Positions 16,308-23,485 are shown, numbered from the stretch's first letter. The stretch: 27,942 nucleotides of DNA from an uncultured Muribaculaceae bacterium (GCA_910588245.1 CAJUQP010000045.1:1-27942), one strand, 5' to 3'. Numbers and translations are program-made. Notes: generated by a model not told the origin, from the sequence alone.

Positions 16308-16913
16308 TCATGAAAGCTCTGTGAGGCGGGCGAGATACTTTCCTATTATGTCGAACTCGAGGTTGACGCGCGTGCCCTCCTCAATGCGGGAGAAATTGGT
16401 ATGGTCGTGGGTGTAGGGTATGATAGCTACGGAGAAAGAGTCTCTTTCAGAGTCGCACACCGTAAGGCTTACGCCGTTGACGGTCACCGAGCCTTTCTCG
16501 ACAGTCATGTAGCCTTTGCGTATCATTTCCGGAGCGACCTCATATCTGAACCGGTATCTCCAGCTACCCTCTTCGGTCCGCACGCTCTCGCACACGGCAG
16601 TGGTGTCGACATGCCCCTGCACGATATGGCCGTCGAGGCGTCCGTTCATCATCATGGATCGCTCCACGTTGACGAGGTCGCCTACCTTGAGGAGCCCGAG
16701 ATTCGATCTGTCGAGAGTCTCCTGTATCGCAGTCACAGTATACGTGCCGTCGCCCGGGAGAGAGACTACAGTCAGACAAACACCGTTGTGTGCAATGCTC
16801 TGGTCGATTCTCAACTCATCTGCGAACGGGCACTGCATAGTGATGTGGAGGTTGGTGCCCTCCCTGCGGAGAGCCACTACCTTTATCGCGTCTTCTACTA
16901 TTCCTGAAAACAT
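16308..16913 (-). CDS. ribE: Riboflavin synthase alpha subunit
   Basis: A 201-residue enzyme converting two 6,7-dimethyl-8-ribityllumazines to riboflavin and the pyrimidinedione. It shows the internal lumazine-synthase-type duplication: MFSGIVED and NGVCLTVV in the first half; GHIVQGHVD at the junction; VNGVSLTV in the second, with IIPYTHDHTNF near the end. The start is the family MFSGIVE. No other rib genes are near. It is the first gene of the ribE / phosphatase / cmk / ispH / tadA string and has a promoter about 140 nt upstream with a long GC-rich leader. Confidence 0.95.
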   Translation of the reverse strand: MFSGIVEDAIKVVALRREGTNLHITMQCPFADELRIDQSIAHNGVCLTVVSLPGDGTYTVTAIQETLDRSNLGLLKVGDLVNVERSMMMNGRLDGHIVQGHVDTTAVCESVRTEEGSWRYRFRYEVAPEMIRKGYMTVEKGSVTVNGVSLTVCDSERDSFSVAIIPYTHDHTNFSRIEEGTRVNLEFDIIGKYLARLTELS

Positions 16914-17053
16914 AATCTTAATGGATTGTCAGGGAGGCGGAGCAGACCGTCTCCTGTTTATGATTCTTACTCGGAGCGGCGCGTCTGCTGACTGCGGCTT
17001 TGGCATATGCCGGGGCCGGCGGCAGCGTCGCGCCGGGATGCTTCTCCTGTGTG
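16914..17053 (-). other. Long GC-rich leader of the ribE operon
   Basis: About 130 nt of transcribed leader is expected between the promoter and the ribE ATG. It is far more GC-rich than other leaders here and contains self-complementary pieces (GCCGCCGGCCCCGGC; CGGAGCAGACCGTCTCC). A 25-codon frame (17006-16929, MPKPQSADAP...) lies within it. I do not see the conserved boxes of the FMN (RFN) riboswitch. Regulation by structure or by a leader peptide is possible but unproven. Confidence 0.35.
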
Positions 17054-17085
17054 CAAAATTACAGAAATTTTCTTTCACCCGCAAC
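17054..17085 (-). promoter_or_regulatory. ribE operon promoter
   Basis: On the minus strand a perfect TAATTTTG (17061-17054) lies 20 nt from GTTG (17085-17082), a one-mismatch -33 element. Confidence 0.65.
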
Positions 17086-17116
17086 AGCCGGAAGCTTTAA
17101 TCGGCGCACATCCACG

Positions 17117-17154
17117 ACAAAAAGCCTGGCGGGAATGCTCTCCCGCCAGGCTTT
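17117..17154 (-). terminator. Terminator of the perR-rubrerythrin operon
   Basis: A perfect 14-bp stem, AAAGCCTGGCGGGA (17121-17134) and TCCCGCCAGGCTTT (17141-17154), with a 6-nt loop. On the minus strand it is followed by a T-run to about 17117, placing it just after the rubrerythrin stop. The ribE promoter starts about 30 nt further on. Confidence 0.88.
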
Positions 17155-17183
17155 GTCAGTGTGGCTTATTGTAAGTCGGATGG

Positions 17184-17726
17184 TCAATAGTTTTCGGCTT
17201 TGATCTCGAAGAAGCTCTTCTTGTGGAGACATACGGGGCACACCTCGGGAGCTTTCTTGCCTATCACGATATGACCGCAGTTGCGGCAGATCCATACGGT
17301 GTCGCCTTCGCGAGAGAATACGATCCCCTCCTCGATGTTCTTGAGAAGGCGGCGGTAGCGCTCCTCATGATGGCGTTCGATGGCTGCCACTCCGCGGAAT
17401 CGGCGGGCGATCTCGGGGAAGCCCTCCTCCTCGGCCTCACGGGCCATACGGTCGTACATGTCTGTCCATTCGTAGTTCTCGCCTTCGGCGGCGTCGCGGA
17501 GGTTAGACATCGTGTCGGCTATCTCTCCGCCGTGAAGGAGCTTATACCAGAGCTTGGCGTGCTCTTTCTCGTTGTTGGCTGTCTCCTCGAAAATTGCAGC
17601 GATCTGCTCGAAACCGTCTTTGCGTGCTTTCGATGCGAAATAGGTGTATTTGTTGCGAGCCTGCGACTCTCCGGCGAATGCCTCCATGAGGTTGCGCTCG
17701 GTCTTTGTCCCTTTAAGTTCTTTCAT
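17184..17726 (-). CDS. rbr: Rubrerythrin
   Basis: A 180-residue peroxide-reducing diiron protein. The four-helix ferritin-like domain carries the Glu/His iron ligands in MEAFAGESQARNKY, EETANNEKEHAKLW and the later VAAIERHHEERY. The C-terminal rubredoxin domain has its Fe(SCys)4 site as CRNC and CPVC in WICRNCGHIVIG...PEVCPVC. It detoxifies hydrogen peroxide using NAD(P)H-derived electrons in anaerobes. It lies 15 nt after a PerR-like regulator gene, ending at a strong terminator, so the pair is very probably one peroxide-responsive operon. Confidence 0.95.
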   Translation of the reverse strand: MKELKGTKTERNLMEAFAGESQARNKYTYFASKARKDGFEQIAAIFEETANNEKEHAKLWYKLLHGGEIADTMSNLRDAAEGENYEWTDMYDRMAREAEEEGFPEIARRFRGVAAIERHHEERYRRLLKNIEEGIVFSREGDTVWICRNCGHIVIGKKAPEVCPVCLHKKSFFEIKAENY

Positions 17727-17741
17727 TTTAAGTTATCTATT

Positions 17742-18191
17742 TTAATGGGTTAGTGTTTCTGTTTCCTTTTCTTTGCAATGCGGGCATACGCCCCTGAAAG
17801 TCAACTCTACCGAATCGACGGTATATCCCGGAGTCACTGTCTCGGCGAGCGAGGGTGGGAGAGGCATGTCGAGTATCCGTCCGCACCTGGTGCATCTGAA
17901 ATGACTGTGCGCCGGTTGAGGCGCGAGATCGTAGCGCATACATCCGCTTTCAATCTCCAGCTCTCTGACGAGCGCCGATGCCGTGAGGGCATGGAGGGAG
18001 TTGTAGACTGTTGTCCTTGACATCGAGGGATATCTCTCGGCAAGATTGGAGAAGATTTCATCGGCAGACGGGTGGCGGCCGCCGTTGGCAATCTCCTTAA
18101 GAATTGCAATCCGGTGGACTGATGGTCTTACTCCGGCTCTCCGCAGCATGTCGGTCAGCTCGGTCTCTGTGAGTCGTCTCTCTTGAGTCAT
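17742..18191 (-). CDS. perR: Fur-family regulator, PerR-like
   Basis: A 149-residue metal-dependent repressor of the Fur superfamily. The winged-helix DNA-binding half contains RRAGVRPSVHRIAIL and the recognition region SMSRTTVYNSLHALT. The dimerisation half has HSHFRCTRCGRI and CPHC, giving the four-cysteine structural zinc site (CxxC ... CxxC) normal for PerR/Fur. Co-transcription with rubrerythrin and a PerR-box-like operator in its own promoter favour PerR over Fur or Zur, and suggest autoregulation. Family membership is firm; the peroxide-sensor assignment is inference from context. Confidence 0.88.
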   Translation of the reverse strand: MTQERRLTETELTDMLRRAGVRPSVHRIAILKEIANGGRHPSADEIFSNLAERYPSMSRTTVYNSLHALTASALVRELEIESGCMRYDLAPQPAHSHFRCTRCGRILDMPLPPSLAETVTPGYTVDSVELTFRGVCPHCKEKETETLTH

Positions 18192-18217
18192 ATCGCAGAT
18201 TATATTTGTAATCGTTG

Positions 18218-18249
18218 CAAAATTAGTAATAATTACAATTTAATCCAAA
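18218..18249 (-). promoter_or_regulatory. perR-rbr promoter
   Basis: On the minus strand TTTG (18249-18246), a 20-nt spacer and TAATTTTG (18225-18218) match the consensus completely. Confidence 0.78.
18224..18238. promoter_or_regulatory. Candidate PerR box inside the perR promoter
   Basis: TAGTAATAATTACAA is a 7-1-7 dyad matching 11 of 14 defined positions of the Bacillus PerR box TTATAATnATTATAA, with a perfect 5-1-5 core GTAAT-A-ATTAC. It lies in the spacer between the -33 and -7 elements, where a bound repressor would block transcription. A second, wider dyad, TTGTAAT (18206-18212) and ATTACAA (18232-18238), overlaps it. Confidence 0.5.
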
Positions 18250-18320
18250 TTTTTTGTCTAAAAAAGTCTGAAAAATGTCTTGATTTTACCTAAGGCCTGA
18301 TTTTTTTCAATAAAATTAGC

Positions 18321-18328
18321 TATATTTG
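18321..18328 (+). promoter_or_regulatory. Probable -7 element for the ATPase-TOPRIM gene
   Basis: TATATTTG fits TAnnTTTG and would start transcription close to the ATG at 18351. The expected TTTG 20 nt upstream is not evident. The promoter is about 70 nt from the divergent perR promoter. Confidence 0.45.
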
Positions 18329-18350
18329 GGGTCAGAAAAACTCAAAAGTT

Positions 18351-20081
18351 ATGACGACTCTGAATCTGCCCCCACTGCCGGGCCACACATCGCCACCGGC
18401 CCTTCCGGACGCACGCCAGCTGACCATCATAGGCGGGAGCGGCGCGGGAAAATCCAAATTCATGGAGGAGCTTGTGCGTCTCAACGGCGAACGCGCGTAT
18501 TGCCTCTCCGCCATCAGCGCTCCATTCCCGGAGAGGGAGGAGTCGAAGCGACCCGGCAGCATCGACATGCTTTTCCGGGAGGCGGTGGAGAAGCAGCCTT
18601 ATATGCGTACGGATGCGGTGAGCGAGCTCGACAAGCTTACCTACATGCTCTTCATTGATGAGTTTGAGTATCTTCTTTCGATGAAGCAGGAACGTATCGT
18701 CTCCGGGATGCCGGTCCATCTGAAGCCCACGCGTCTGGATTGCCTTGTCAGGCTTTGGGAGAGGGTTTTCCCCGGCAACCGCATCGTGCGGACCAGAGGG
18801 ACGATGATGTTCGCAACCGCCTCGGGCGACGATCTGATCTCAGCCGGCAGCCTGAGCCAGAGCGAGCAGACAGTGCTTTATTATGCTTCCTCGGTGCTCT
18901 ACGCGATGCCTCATGCGGTGATCTTCATCGATTCGCCGTCGTTGTTTCTGCACCCGTCGGTGATGAGTACGCTCTGGAACTCGATAGAGGAACTGCGCCC
19001 CGACTGCACATTTGTCTACAATTCCGTGGATGTGGAGTTTGTCAATTCGAGGACACAGAACGTGTGCATATGGGTGAAGAGCTATGACGCCGACGCGAGA
19101 GCGTGGGATTATGAGGTGCTGGAACCGGGTCACCTTACGGAAGATCTGTTCGTCGACCTCATAGGCACCCGCAAGCCGGTGCTCTTCATAGAGGGAGATA
19201 TGCGCCACAGCATTGACGCGCGGCTCTATCCGCTCGTCTTCCCCGACCGCACTGTGCGGCCGCTCGGATCGTGCGACAAGGTGATCGAGAGCACCCGCAC
19301 ATTCAATGACCTGCGGAGCATGCACCATCTGGAGAGCCAGGGAATAGTGGACCGCGACCGGCGCACAGACCAGGAGGTCGACTATCTAAGACGAAAGTCG
19401 GTGATGGTGCCCGATGTGGCGGAAGTGGAGAATCTGTTTCTGCTCGAAGGGGTGGTCAGGGCGATGGCGCGGCGCCGCAGGAGGAATCCGGAGAAAGTGT
19501 TCGCACATGTGCGCAGGGAGGTGGAGGATGAGTTCCGCCGCCGTTTCGACGAACAGGCACTCCAGCATGTGCGTCATAGGGTAAAAAGGGAGGTGGAATG
19601 TAAGATTGACGGCAGGTTCGCGTGTATCACGGCCATGGAGACTCATCTGAAGAGCCTGGTCACGATGCTCCGGCCCCGGGAGCAATATAACGAGTTGCGC
19701 GTGCAGTTTCAGGGCTTCCTGGAGCATCACAGCTATGAGGGGATACTTAAGGTCTTCAACCATAAGCCCATGCTCGGCGACTGCGGAGTTGCCCGTCTGC
19801 TCGGATATAAGAGCAAGGACGACTATGTGGCGGGCGTTATCGCGGTGCTAAAGGAGGGAGGACCTGACGCAGACGATATCCGTGATGCCATAAGGAAGTG
19901 CTTCAGGGTTGGTGAGCCGGTGCCGGAGAAGGAGCGTCCCGCGAGAATGAAGGTGCCTGTGCGCCACAAGAACAGCGCGCGGGCTGCCGCGTCGAGAAGT
20001 CAGCGTACTGAATCGTATAGAAAATCATCAGCATATAAAAAGAAGAAGCATAACAAAAAGCGTCATCGCGACGTTAATTAA
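18351..20081 (+). CDS. ABC-type ATPase fused to a DUF4435/TOPRIM domain (PARIS/OLD-like)
   Basis: A 576-residue cytoplasmic protein. The N-terminal ATPase has Walker A GGSGAGKS (28-35), a signature-like LSQSEQ (168-173) and Walker B AVIFID (189-194), followed by SPSLFLHP where ABC/SMC ATPases usually read EP...LHP. Ser195 therefore occupies the catalytic-Glu position. A TOPRIM-like DUF4435 domain follows: FIEGD (279-283, Glu281), GIVDRDRR (331-338, Asp334 and Asp336) and a VENLFLL block. A helical arginine-rich region (370-420) and a very basic tail (from about 528, ending KKKKHNKKRH) close the protein, suggesting nucleic-acid binding. In PARIS defence these domains are AriA and AriB, separate or fused; here they are one chain. 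It could also be a chromosomal OLD-like housekeeping nuclease. Divergent from perR; glgB follows 100 nt downstream. Confidence 0.72.
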   Translation: MTTLNLPPLPGHTSPPALPDARQLTIIGGSGAGKSKFMEELVRLNGERAYCLSAISAPFPEREESKRPGSIDMLFREAVEKQPYMRTDAVSELDKLTYMLFIDEFEYLLSMKQERIVSGMPVHLKPTRLDCLVRLWERVFPGNRIVRTRGTMMFATASGDDLISAGSLSQSEQTVLYYASSVLYAMPHAVIFIDSPSLFLHPSVMSTLWNSIEELRPDCTFVYNSVDVEFVNSRTQNVCIWVKSYDADARAWDYEVLEPGHLTEDLFVDLIGTRKPVLFIEGDMRHSIDARLYPLVFPDRTVRPLGSCDKVIESTRTFNDLRSMHHLESQGIVDRDRRTDQEVDYLRRKSVMVPDVAEVENLFLLEGVVRAMARRRRRNPEKVFAHVRREVEDEFRRRFDEQALQHVRHRVKREVECKIDGRFACITAMETHLKSLVTMLRPREQYNELRVQFQGFLEHHSYEGILKVFNHKPMLGDCGVARLLGYKSKDDYVAGVIAVLKEGGPDADDIRDAIRKCFRVGEPVPEKERPARMKVPVRHKNSARAAASRSQRTESYRKSSAYKKKKHNKKRHRDVN

Positions 20082-20181
20082 GAGGAGATCCCCGTCGTCG
20101 GCGCATTTATGCGCTTTGCCGCGTCGGCTTCCGGGCATCCGATAGTGTGTAACTGATAGAAATTCAACCAAACAGAAAATA

Positions 20182-22512
20182 ATGAAAAAGAAACTATCGA
20201 TTCTCCGCAATGACCCCTGGCTCGAGCCTTTCGAGCCTGCTATCGAGGGCCGTCATGAGGATGTGGTCAGAAAACTTGATGAGCTCACGGCGAACACCGG
20301 CGGTTCGCTCTCCGACTTCGCCAACGCATATAAATTCTATGGTCTGCACCATCTTCCGGAGGGGGGATGGATGTTCCGGGAGTATGCACCCAATGCCCGC
20401 GAGATATGGCTCATCGGTACATTCTCCGGATGGAAGACCACCGATGAATACAAACTCCACCGCTCGGAGAACGGAGTGTGGGAATTGTCGCTTCCGGAAG
20501 ATGCCCTCCACAACGGCGATCTCTTCAAGATGTTTGTTACCTGGGACGGTGGCCAGGGAGAACGTATCCCCGCGTATGCCGACCGAGTTGTGCAGGACCC
20601 CGACACCAAGATATTCTCCGCCGAGGTCTATGCCCCTGAAAATCCCTATAAATTCAAGGTGCGCAAATTCTCGCCCGACACCAAGCCTCTCCTTATATAT
20701 GAGTGCCACATAGGAATGGCCCAGGAGGAGGAAGGTGTGGGCACCTACGACGAGTTCCGCGAGAAGACTCTTCCGCGCATAGCGGCCGATGGCTATAATG
20801 CCATCCAGATCATGGCCATTCAGGAGCATCCCTACTATGGTTCGTTCGGCTATCACGTAAGCAGCTTCTATGCCCCCAGCTCCAGATTCGGTACGCCCGA
20901 TGATCTTAAGAGACTCATAGACGAGGCGCATCGTCTCGGCATAGCCGTGATCATGGATATCGTACACTCCCACGCCGTGAAAAATGAAGTGGAGGGACTG
21001 GGACGTCTTGACGGCAGCTACGACCTCTACTTCTATGGCGACGGACGCCGCGAGCATCCCGCGTGGGACTCCCTGCTGTTCGACTATGGCAAGAACTCCG
21101 TGCTCCATTTCCTGCTCTCCAACTGCAAGTACTGGCTTGAGGAATTCCGTTTCGACGGTTTCCGTTTCGACGGAGTCACCTCGATGCTTTATTACGACCA
21201 CGGCTTAGGGAAGGCCTTCGGTTCGTATGCTGACTATTACGACGGCAACCAGGACCCGAACGCGCTGACCTATCTGACACTCGCCAACATACTTATCCAC
21301 GAGGTCAACTCCAAGGCGATAACGATTGCCGAGGAGATGAGCGGAATGCCGGGGCTGGCGGTCAGGTTTGAAGACGGCGGCATAGGTTTCGACTACCGCA
21401 TGGCCATGGGTATACCCGACTACTGGATCAAGATGATCAAGGAGCGTAAGGATGAGGACTGGCATCCGACCTCCATCTTCTGGGAACTTACCAACCGCCG
21501 CGCTGACGAGAAGACAATCAGTTACTGCGAGAGCCACGACCAGGCTCTCGTGGGCGACAAGACCATAATTTTCCGGCTTATTGACAAGGAGATGTACTGG
21601 CATATGATGGTCGACGACCAGGATATGATAGTGGCCCGTGGCATGGCGCTCCACAAGATGATACGTCTCGTGACGCTCTCCACCATCAACGGCGGCTATC
21701 TCAACTTCATGGGCAATGAGTTCGGCCATCCGGAGTGGATTGACTTCCCGCGCGAGGGTAACGGCTGGAGTTATAAATATGCCCGCCGTCAGTGGAGCCT
21801 TGTAGACCGTCAGGAGCTCAAATACAAGTTTCTCAACGCTTTCGACAATGCTATGGTGGAGCTTGTGTCGGGCGTCTACAATTTCCAGTCGCTCCCTGTG
21901 GAGAAACTCTGGGAGAAAGATGGCGACAATGTGCTGGCGTTCATGCGTGGCGACCTGATATTTGTATTCAACTGGAATCCGACGCAGAGTTTCTCCGACT
22001 ATGGCTTCCTGGCTCCCGCCGGCGAATATGAGGTGGTGCTCGACAGCGACAGCGGCGCTTTCGGCGGCTATGATCTCGTAGACAGCAGCGTGCATCATTT
22101 CACCTCGCCTGATCCACTCTATTCTCCCTCCGGAAAGGGATGGCTCAAGCTCTATCTTCCAGCCCGTACGGCTCAGGTGCTCCGTCGCGTGAAGCCGACT
22201 CCTAAGCGTATCTCGAAGAAATCTGCCATGGCTGCCTCTGAAGCTCCGGCAGCTTCGGTAGCCGCTGAGCCGTCTAAGCCGGCTCGCAAGACAGCGGCAA
22301 AGAAGAGCGTAGCCAAAGCGGCGGAGGAGGCTCCGGCTAAGGCTGCGAAGGCTCCGGCGAAAAAGACTGCCGCGAAGAAAACGGCAGCCAAAGACGCTGA
22401 GAAGGCTCCGGGCCGGAAAACCGCTGCCAAGAAGGCCACGGCTAAGGACGCTGAGAAGTCTCCGGCAAAAAGAACGAGGAAAACTGCGGCTAAGAAAACC
22501 GCGGAAGAATAA
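20182..22512 (+). CDS. glgB: 1,4-alpha-glucan branching enzyme with histone-H1-like tail
   Basis: A 776-residue protein. Residues 1 to about 670 are a GH13 branching enzyme that makes alpha-1,6 branches in glycogen. A CBM48 domain (about 60-150, FREYAPNAREIWLIGTFSGW) precedes the barrel with region I DIVHSH (259-264), nucleophile Asp330 in FRFDGVTSM, acid Glu384 in IAEEMSGMP and Asp453 in ESHDQ. The YYDHGLG stretch suggests the GH13_8 (eukaryotic-like) group. From about 671 to the end is an unusual low-complexity tail of Lys, Ala, Pro, Thr and Ser with repeated KTAAKK and KDAEK units, much like histone H1 tails. Known Bacteroides branching enzymes end without it, as far as I recall. The frame is continuous, so it is a real extension. 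No consensus promoter is seen; a long AT-rich terminator follows. Confidence 0.93.
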   Translation: MKKKLSILRNDPWLEPFEPAIEGRHEDVVRKLDELTANTGGSLSDFANAYKFYGLHHLPEGGWMFREYAPNAREIWLIGTFSGWKTTDEYKLHRSENGVWELSLPEDALHNGDLFKMFVTWDGGQGERIPAYADRVVQDPDTKIFSAEVYAPENPYKFKVRKFSPDTKPLLIYECHIGMAQEEEGVGTYDEFREKTLPRIAADGYNAIQIMAIQEHPYYGSFGYHVSSFYAPSSRFGTPDDLKRLIDEAHRLGIAVIMDIVHSHAVKNEVEGLGRLDGSYDLYFYGDGRREHPAWDSLLFDYGKNSVLHFLLSNCKYWLEEFRFDGFRFDGVTSMLYYDHGLGKAFGSYADYYDGNQDPNALTYLTLANILIHEVNSKAITIAEEMSGMPGLAVRFEDGGIGFDYRMAMGIPDYWIKMIKERKDEDWHPTSIFWELTNRRADEKTISYCESHDQALVGDKTIIFRLIDKEMYWHMMVDDQDMIVARGMALHKMIRLVTLSTINGGYLNFMGNEFGHPEWIDFPREGNGWSYKYARRQWSLVDRQELKYKFLNAFDNAMVELVSGVYNFQSLPVEKLWEKDGDNVLAFMRGDLIFVFNWNPTQSFSDYGFLAPAGEYEVVLDSDSGAFGGYDLVDSSVHHFTSPDPLYSPSGKGWLKLYLPARTAQVLRRVKPTPKRISKKSAMAASEAPAASVAAEPSKPARKTAAKKSVAKAAEEAPAKAAKAPAKKTAAKKTAAKDAEKAPGRKTAAKKATAKDAEKSPAKRTRKTAAKKTAEE

Positions 22513-22529
22513 CCCCGGATGCTTTAATG

Positions 22530-22557
22530 CATAATGCAAAGGTCATAATGCATAATT
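22530..22557 (+). repeat. Dispersed CATAATGCA repeats after glgB
   Basis: CATAATGCA starts at 22530 and again at 22544 (there extended to CATAATGCATAATT), and a third copy forms the left arm of the hairpin at 22582. These short AT-rich direct repeats fill most of the glgB-DUF4923 gap. Confidence 0.6.
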
Positions 22558-22581
22558 AGTTACGCTCAAGCTAAAGCAAGT

Positions 22582-22639
22582 CATAATGCATAATTCATAA
22601 TCCATCATCAATTGTTATGAATTATGCATTATGTTTTTT
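22582..22639 (+). terminator. Long AT-rich hairpin terminator of glgB
   Basis: A perfect 19-bp inverted repeat (22582-22600 with 22615-22633; left arm CATAATGCATAATTCATAA) with a 14-nt loop runs directly into six Ts (22634-22639). The arms are nearly GC-free, unlike the GC-rich stems elsewhere in the window, and are built from the CATAATGCA repeat. Confidence 0.75.
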
Positions 22640-22672
22640 GTAATCATCTAATTTATATATCTTTATTTGTTT

Positions 22673-23413
22673 ATGATAAAATCAATCTTCACATCTCTTT
22701 TTCTCATTATCGCCTTTTCCGCGAATGCCCAGTCGATAGGCGACCTTCTCAAGGGGTTAGGGCAGGGGAGCAGCGACATAGGCTCCACTATCGGCAATGC
22801 CCTGCAGGGTATATTCACGAAGACTGATCTTACGATAGAGGATATCGTGGGGGAATATGTGTCTACGGGTCCGGCAGTAGCCTTCAAGAGCGACAACTTC
22901 CTGCAAAAAGCCGGGGGCATTGCCGGAGCGGCCGCACTTGAGACCAAGCTTCAGCCATATTTCGAGCAGTATGGCATGATAGGTATGCCGCTTGTCATCG
23001 ACAAGGATGCCAACTTTACGCTTACCGTGAAGCGTATAAAGCTTACGGGCACGGTTGTGCGCAATGAGTCGGAGGGTACGTTCACATTCAATGTCATGGT
23101 CGGCGGCAAGATGAAGATAGGCCGCTTCACTGCCTATATCCAGAAAAGCGGCCGGAATATTGACCTGATGTTTGACGCCACAAAACTTAAGGAACTGATC
23201 TCGACTGTCGGCAAGTTTTCGGGTTCGACGCTCACATCTACAGTAGCCAAGATACTCGACAGCTATGAGGGCGCCACTATCGGCTTCAAGATGGAGAACA
23301 CGTCTTCCGCTTCCTCAACCACGCAAGGCGGGGCTTCCGCCGGTGGTGCGGATTCTGTGTCGTCCGGTAGCCCTCTCGATAATTTAAGGAATATACTTAA
23401 TCGGCGGAAATGA
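22673..23413 (+). CDS. Secreted DUF4923-family protein
   Basis: A 246-residue exported protein of a Bacteroidales family (DUF4923, recognised from its general pattern). A signal peptide of about 19 residues (MIKSIFTSLFLIIAFSANA) is followed by QSIGDLLKGLGQGSSDIGSTIGNALQG, then a beta-rich domain starting IEDIVGEYVSTGPAVAFKSDNFLQKAGG and containing FTLTVKRIKLTGTV and GTFTFNVMVGGKMKIG, a lipid-binding-like pattern. It ends in a Ser/Gly-rich linker and NILNRRK. The ATG at 22673 starts the signal peptide; a TTG two codons earlier is less likely. The function of the family is unknown. A promoter-like TTTATTTG with TTTG 21 nt upstream lies directly before the start, so the mRNA might have almost no leader. 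Confidence 0.78.
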   Translation: MIKSIFTSLFLIIAFSANAQSIGDLLKGLGQGSSDIGSTIGNALQGIFTKTDLTIEDIVGEYVSTGPAVAFKSDNFLQKAGGIAGAAALETKLQPYFEQYGMIGMPLVIDKDANFTLTVKRIKLTGTVVRNESEGTFTFNVMVGGKMKIGRFTAYIQKSGRNIDLMFDATKLKELISTVGKFSGSTLTSTVAKILDSYEGATIGFKMENTSSASSTTQGGASAGGADSVSSGSPLDNLRNILNRRK

Positions 23414-23422
23414 TTTCTTTGA

Positions 23423-23485
23423 GGATAGGGAGGATAGGGAGGATAGGGAGGATAGGGAGGATAGGGAGGATAGGGAGGATAGGGA
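23423..23485. repeat. Seven tandem copies of a 9-bp unit (GGATAGGGA)
   Basis: GGATAGGGA repeats seven times without error, starting just after the DUF4923 stop, and then degrades into AAATTAGGGAAT. It is followed by diverged copies of a GACAACT-type unit (about 23501-23537) up to the start of the four-helix-bundle relic. Being purely intergenic and perfect, copy number probably varies by slippage. Confidence 0.9.

Noticed and set aside
16914..17053. FMN riboswitch before ribE
   Set aside because: I could not find the conserved RFN boxes (such as the AGGG...CCC segments and closing stem) in the leader, despite its GC-rich structure.
20101..20114. Hairpin GCGCAT-TT-ATGCGC before glgB as a terminator
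   Set aside because: The stem is only six bp with a two-base loop and a three-T tail, too weak to call.
22192..22509. A separate H1-like gene fused by frameshift to glgB
   Set aside because: The frame is continuous through the junction, with no second start signal or stop; it is a genuine extension on this evidence.
21205..22539. Long open frame on the minus strand opposite glgB
   Set aside because: It mirrors the catalytic part and the repetitive tail; the Arg/Leu/Ser-rich translation arises from the reverse of Lys/Ala repeats.
23423..23485. Possible CRISPR array
   Set aside because: The 9-bp units are directly joined without spacers, and no cas genes are present.
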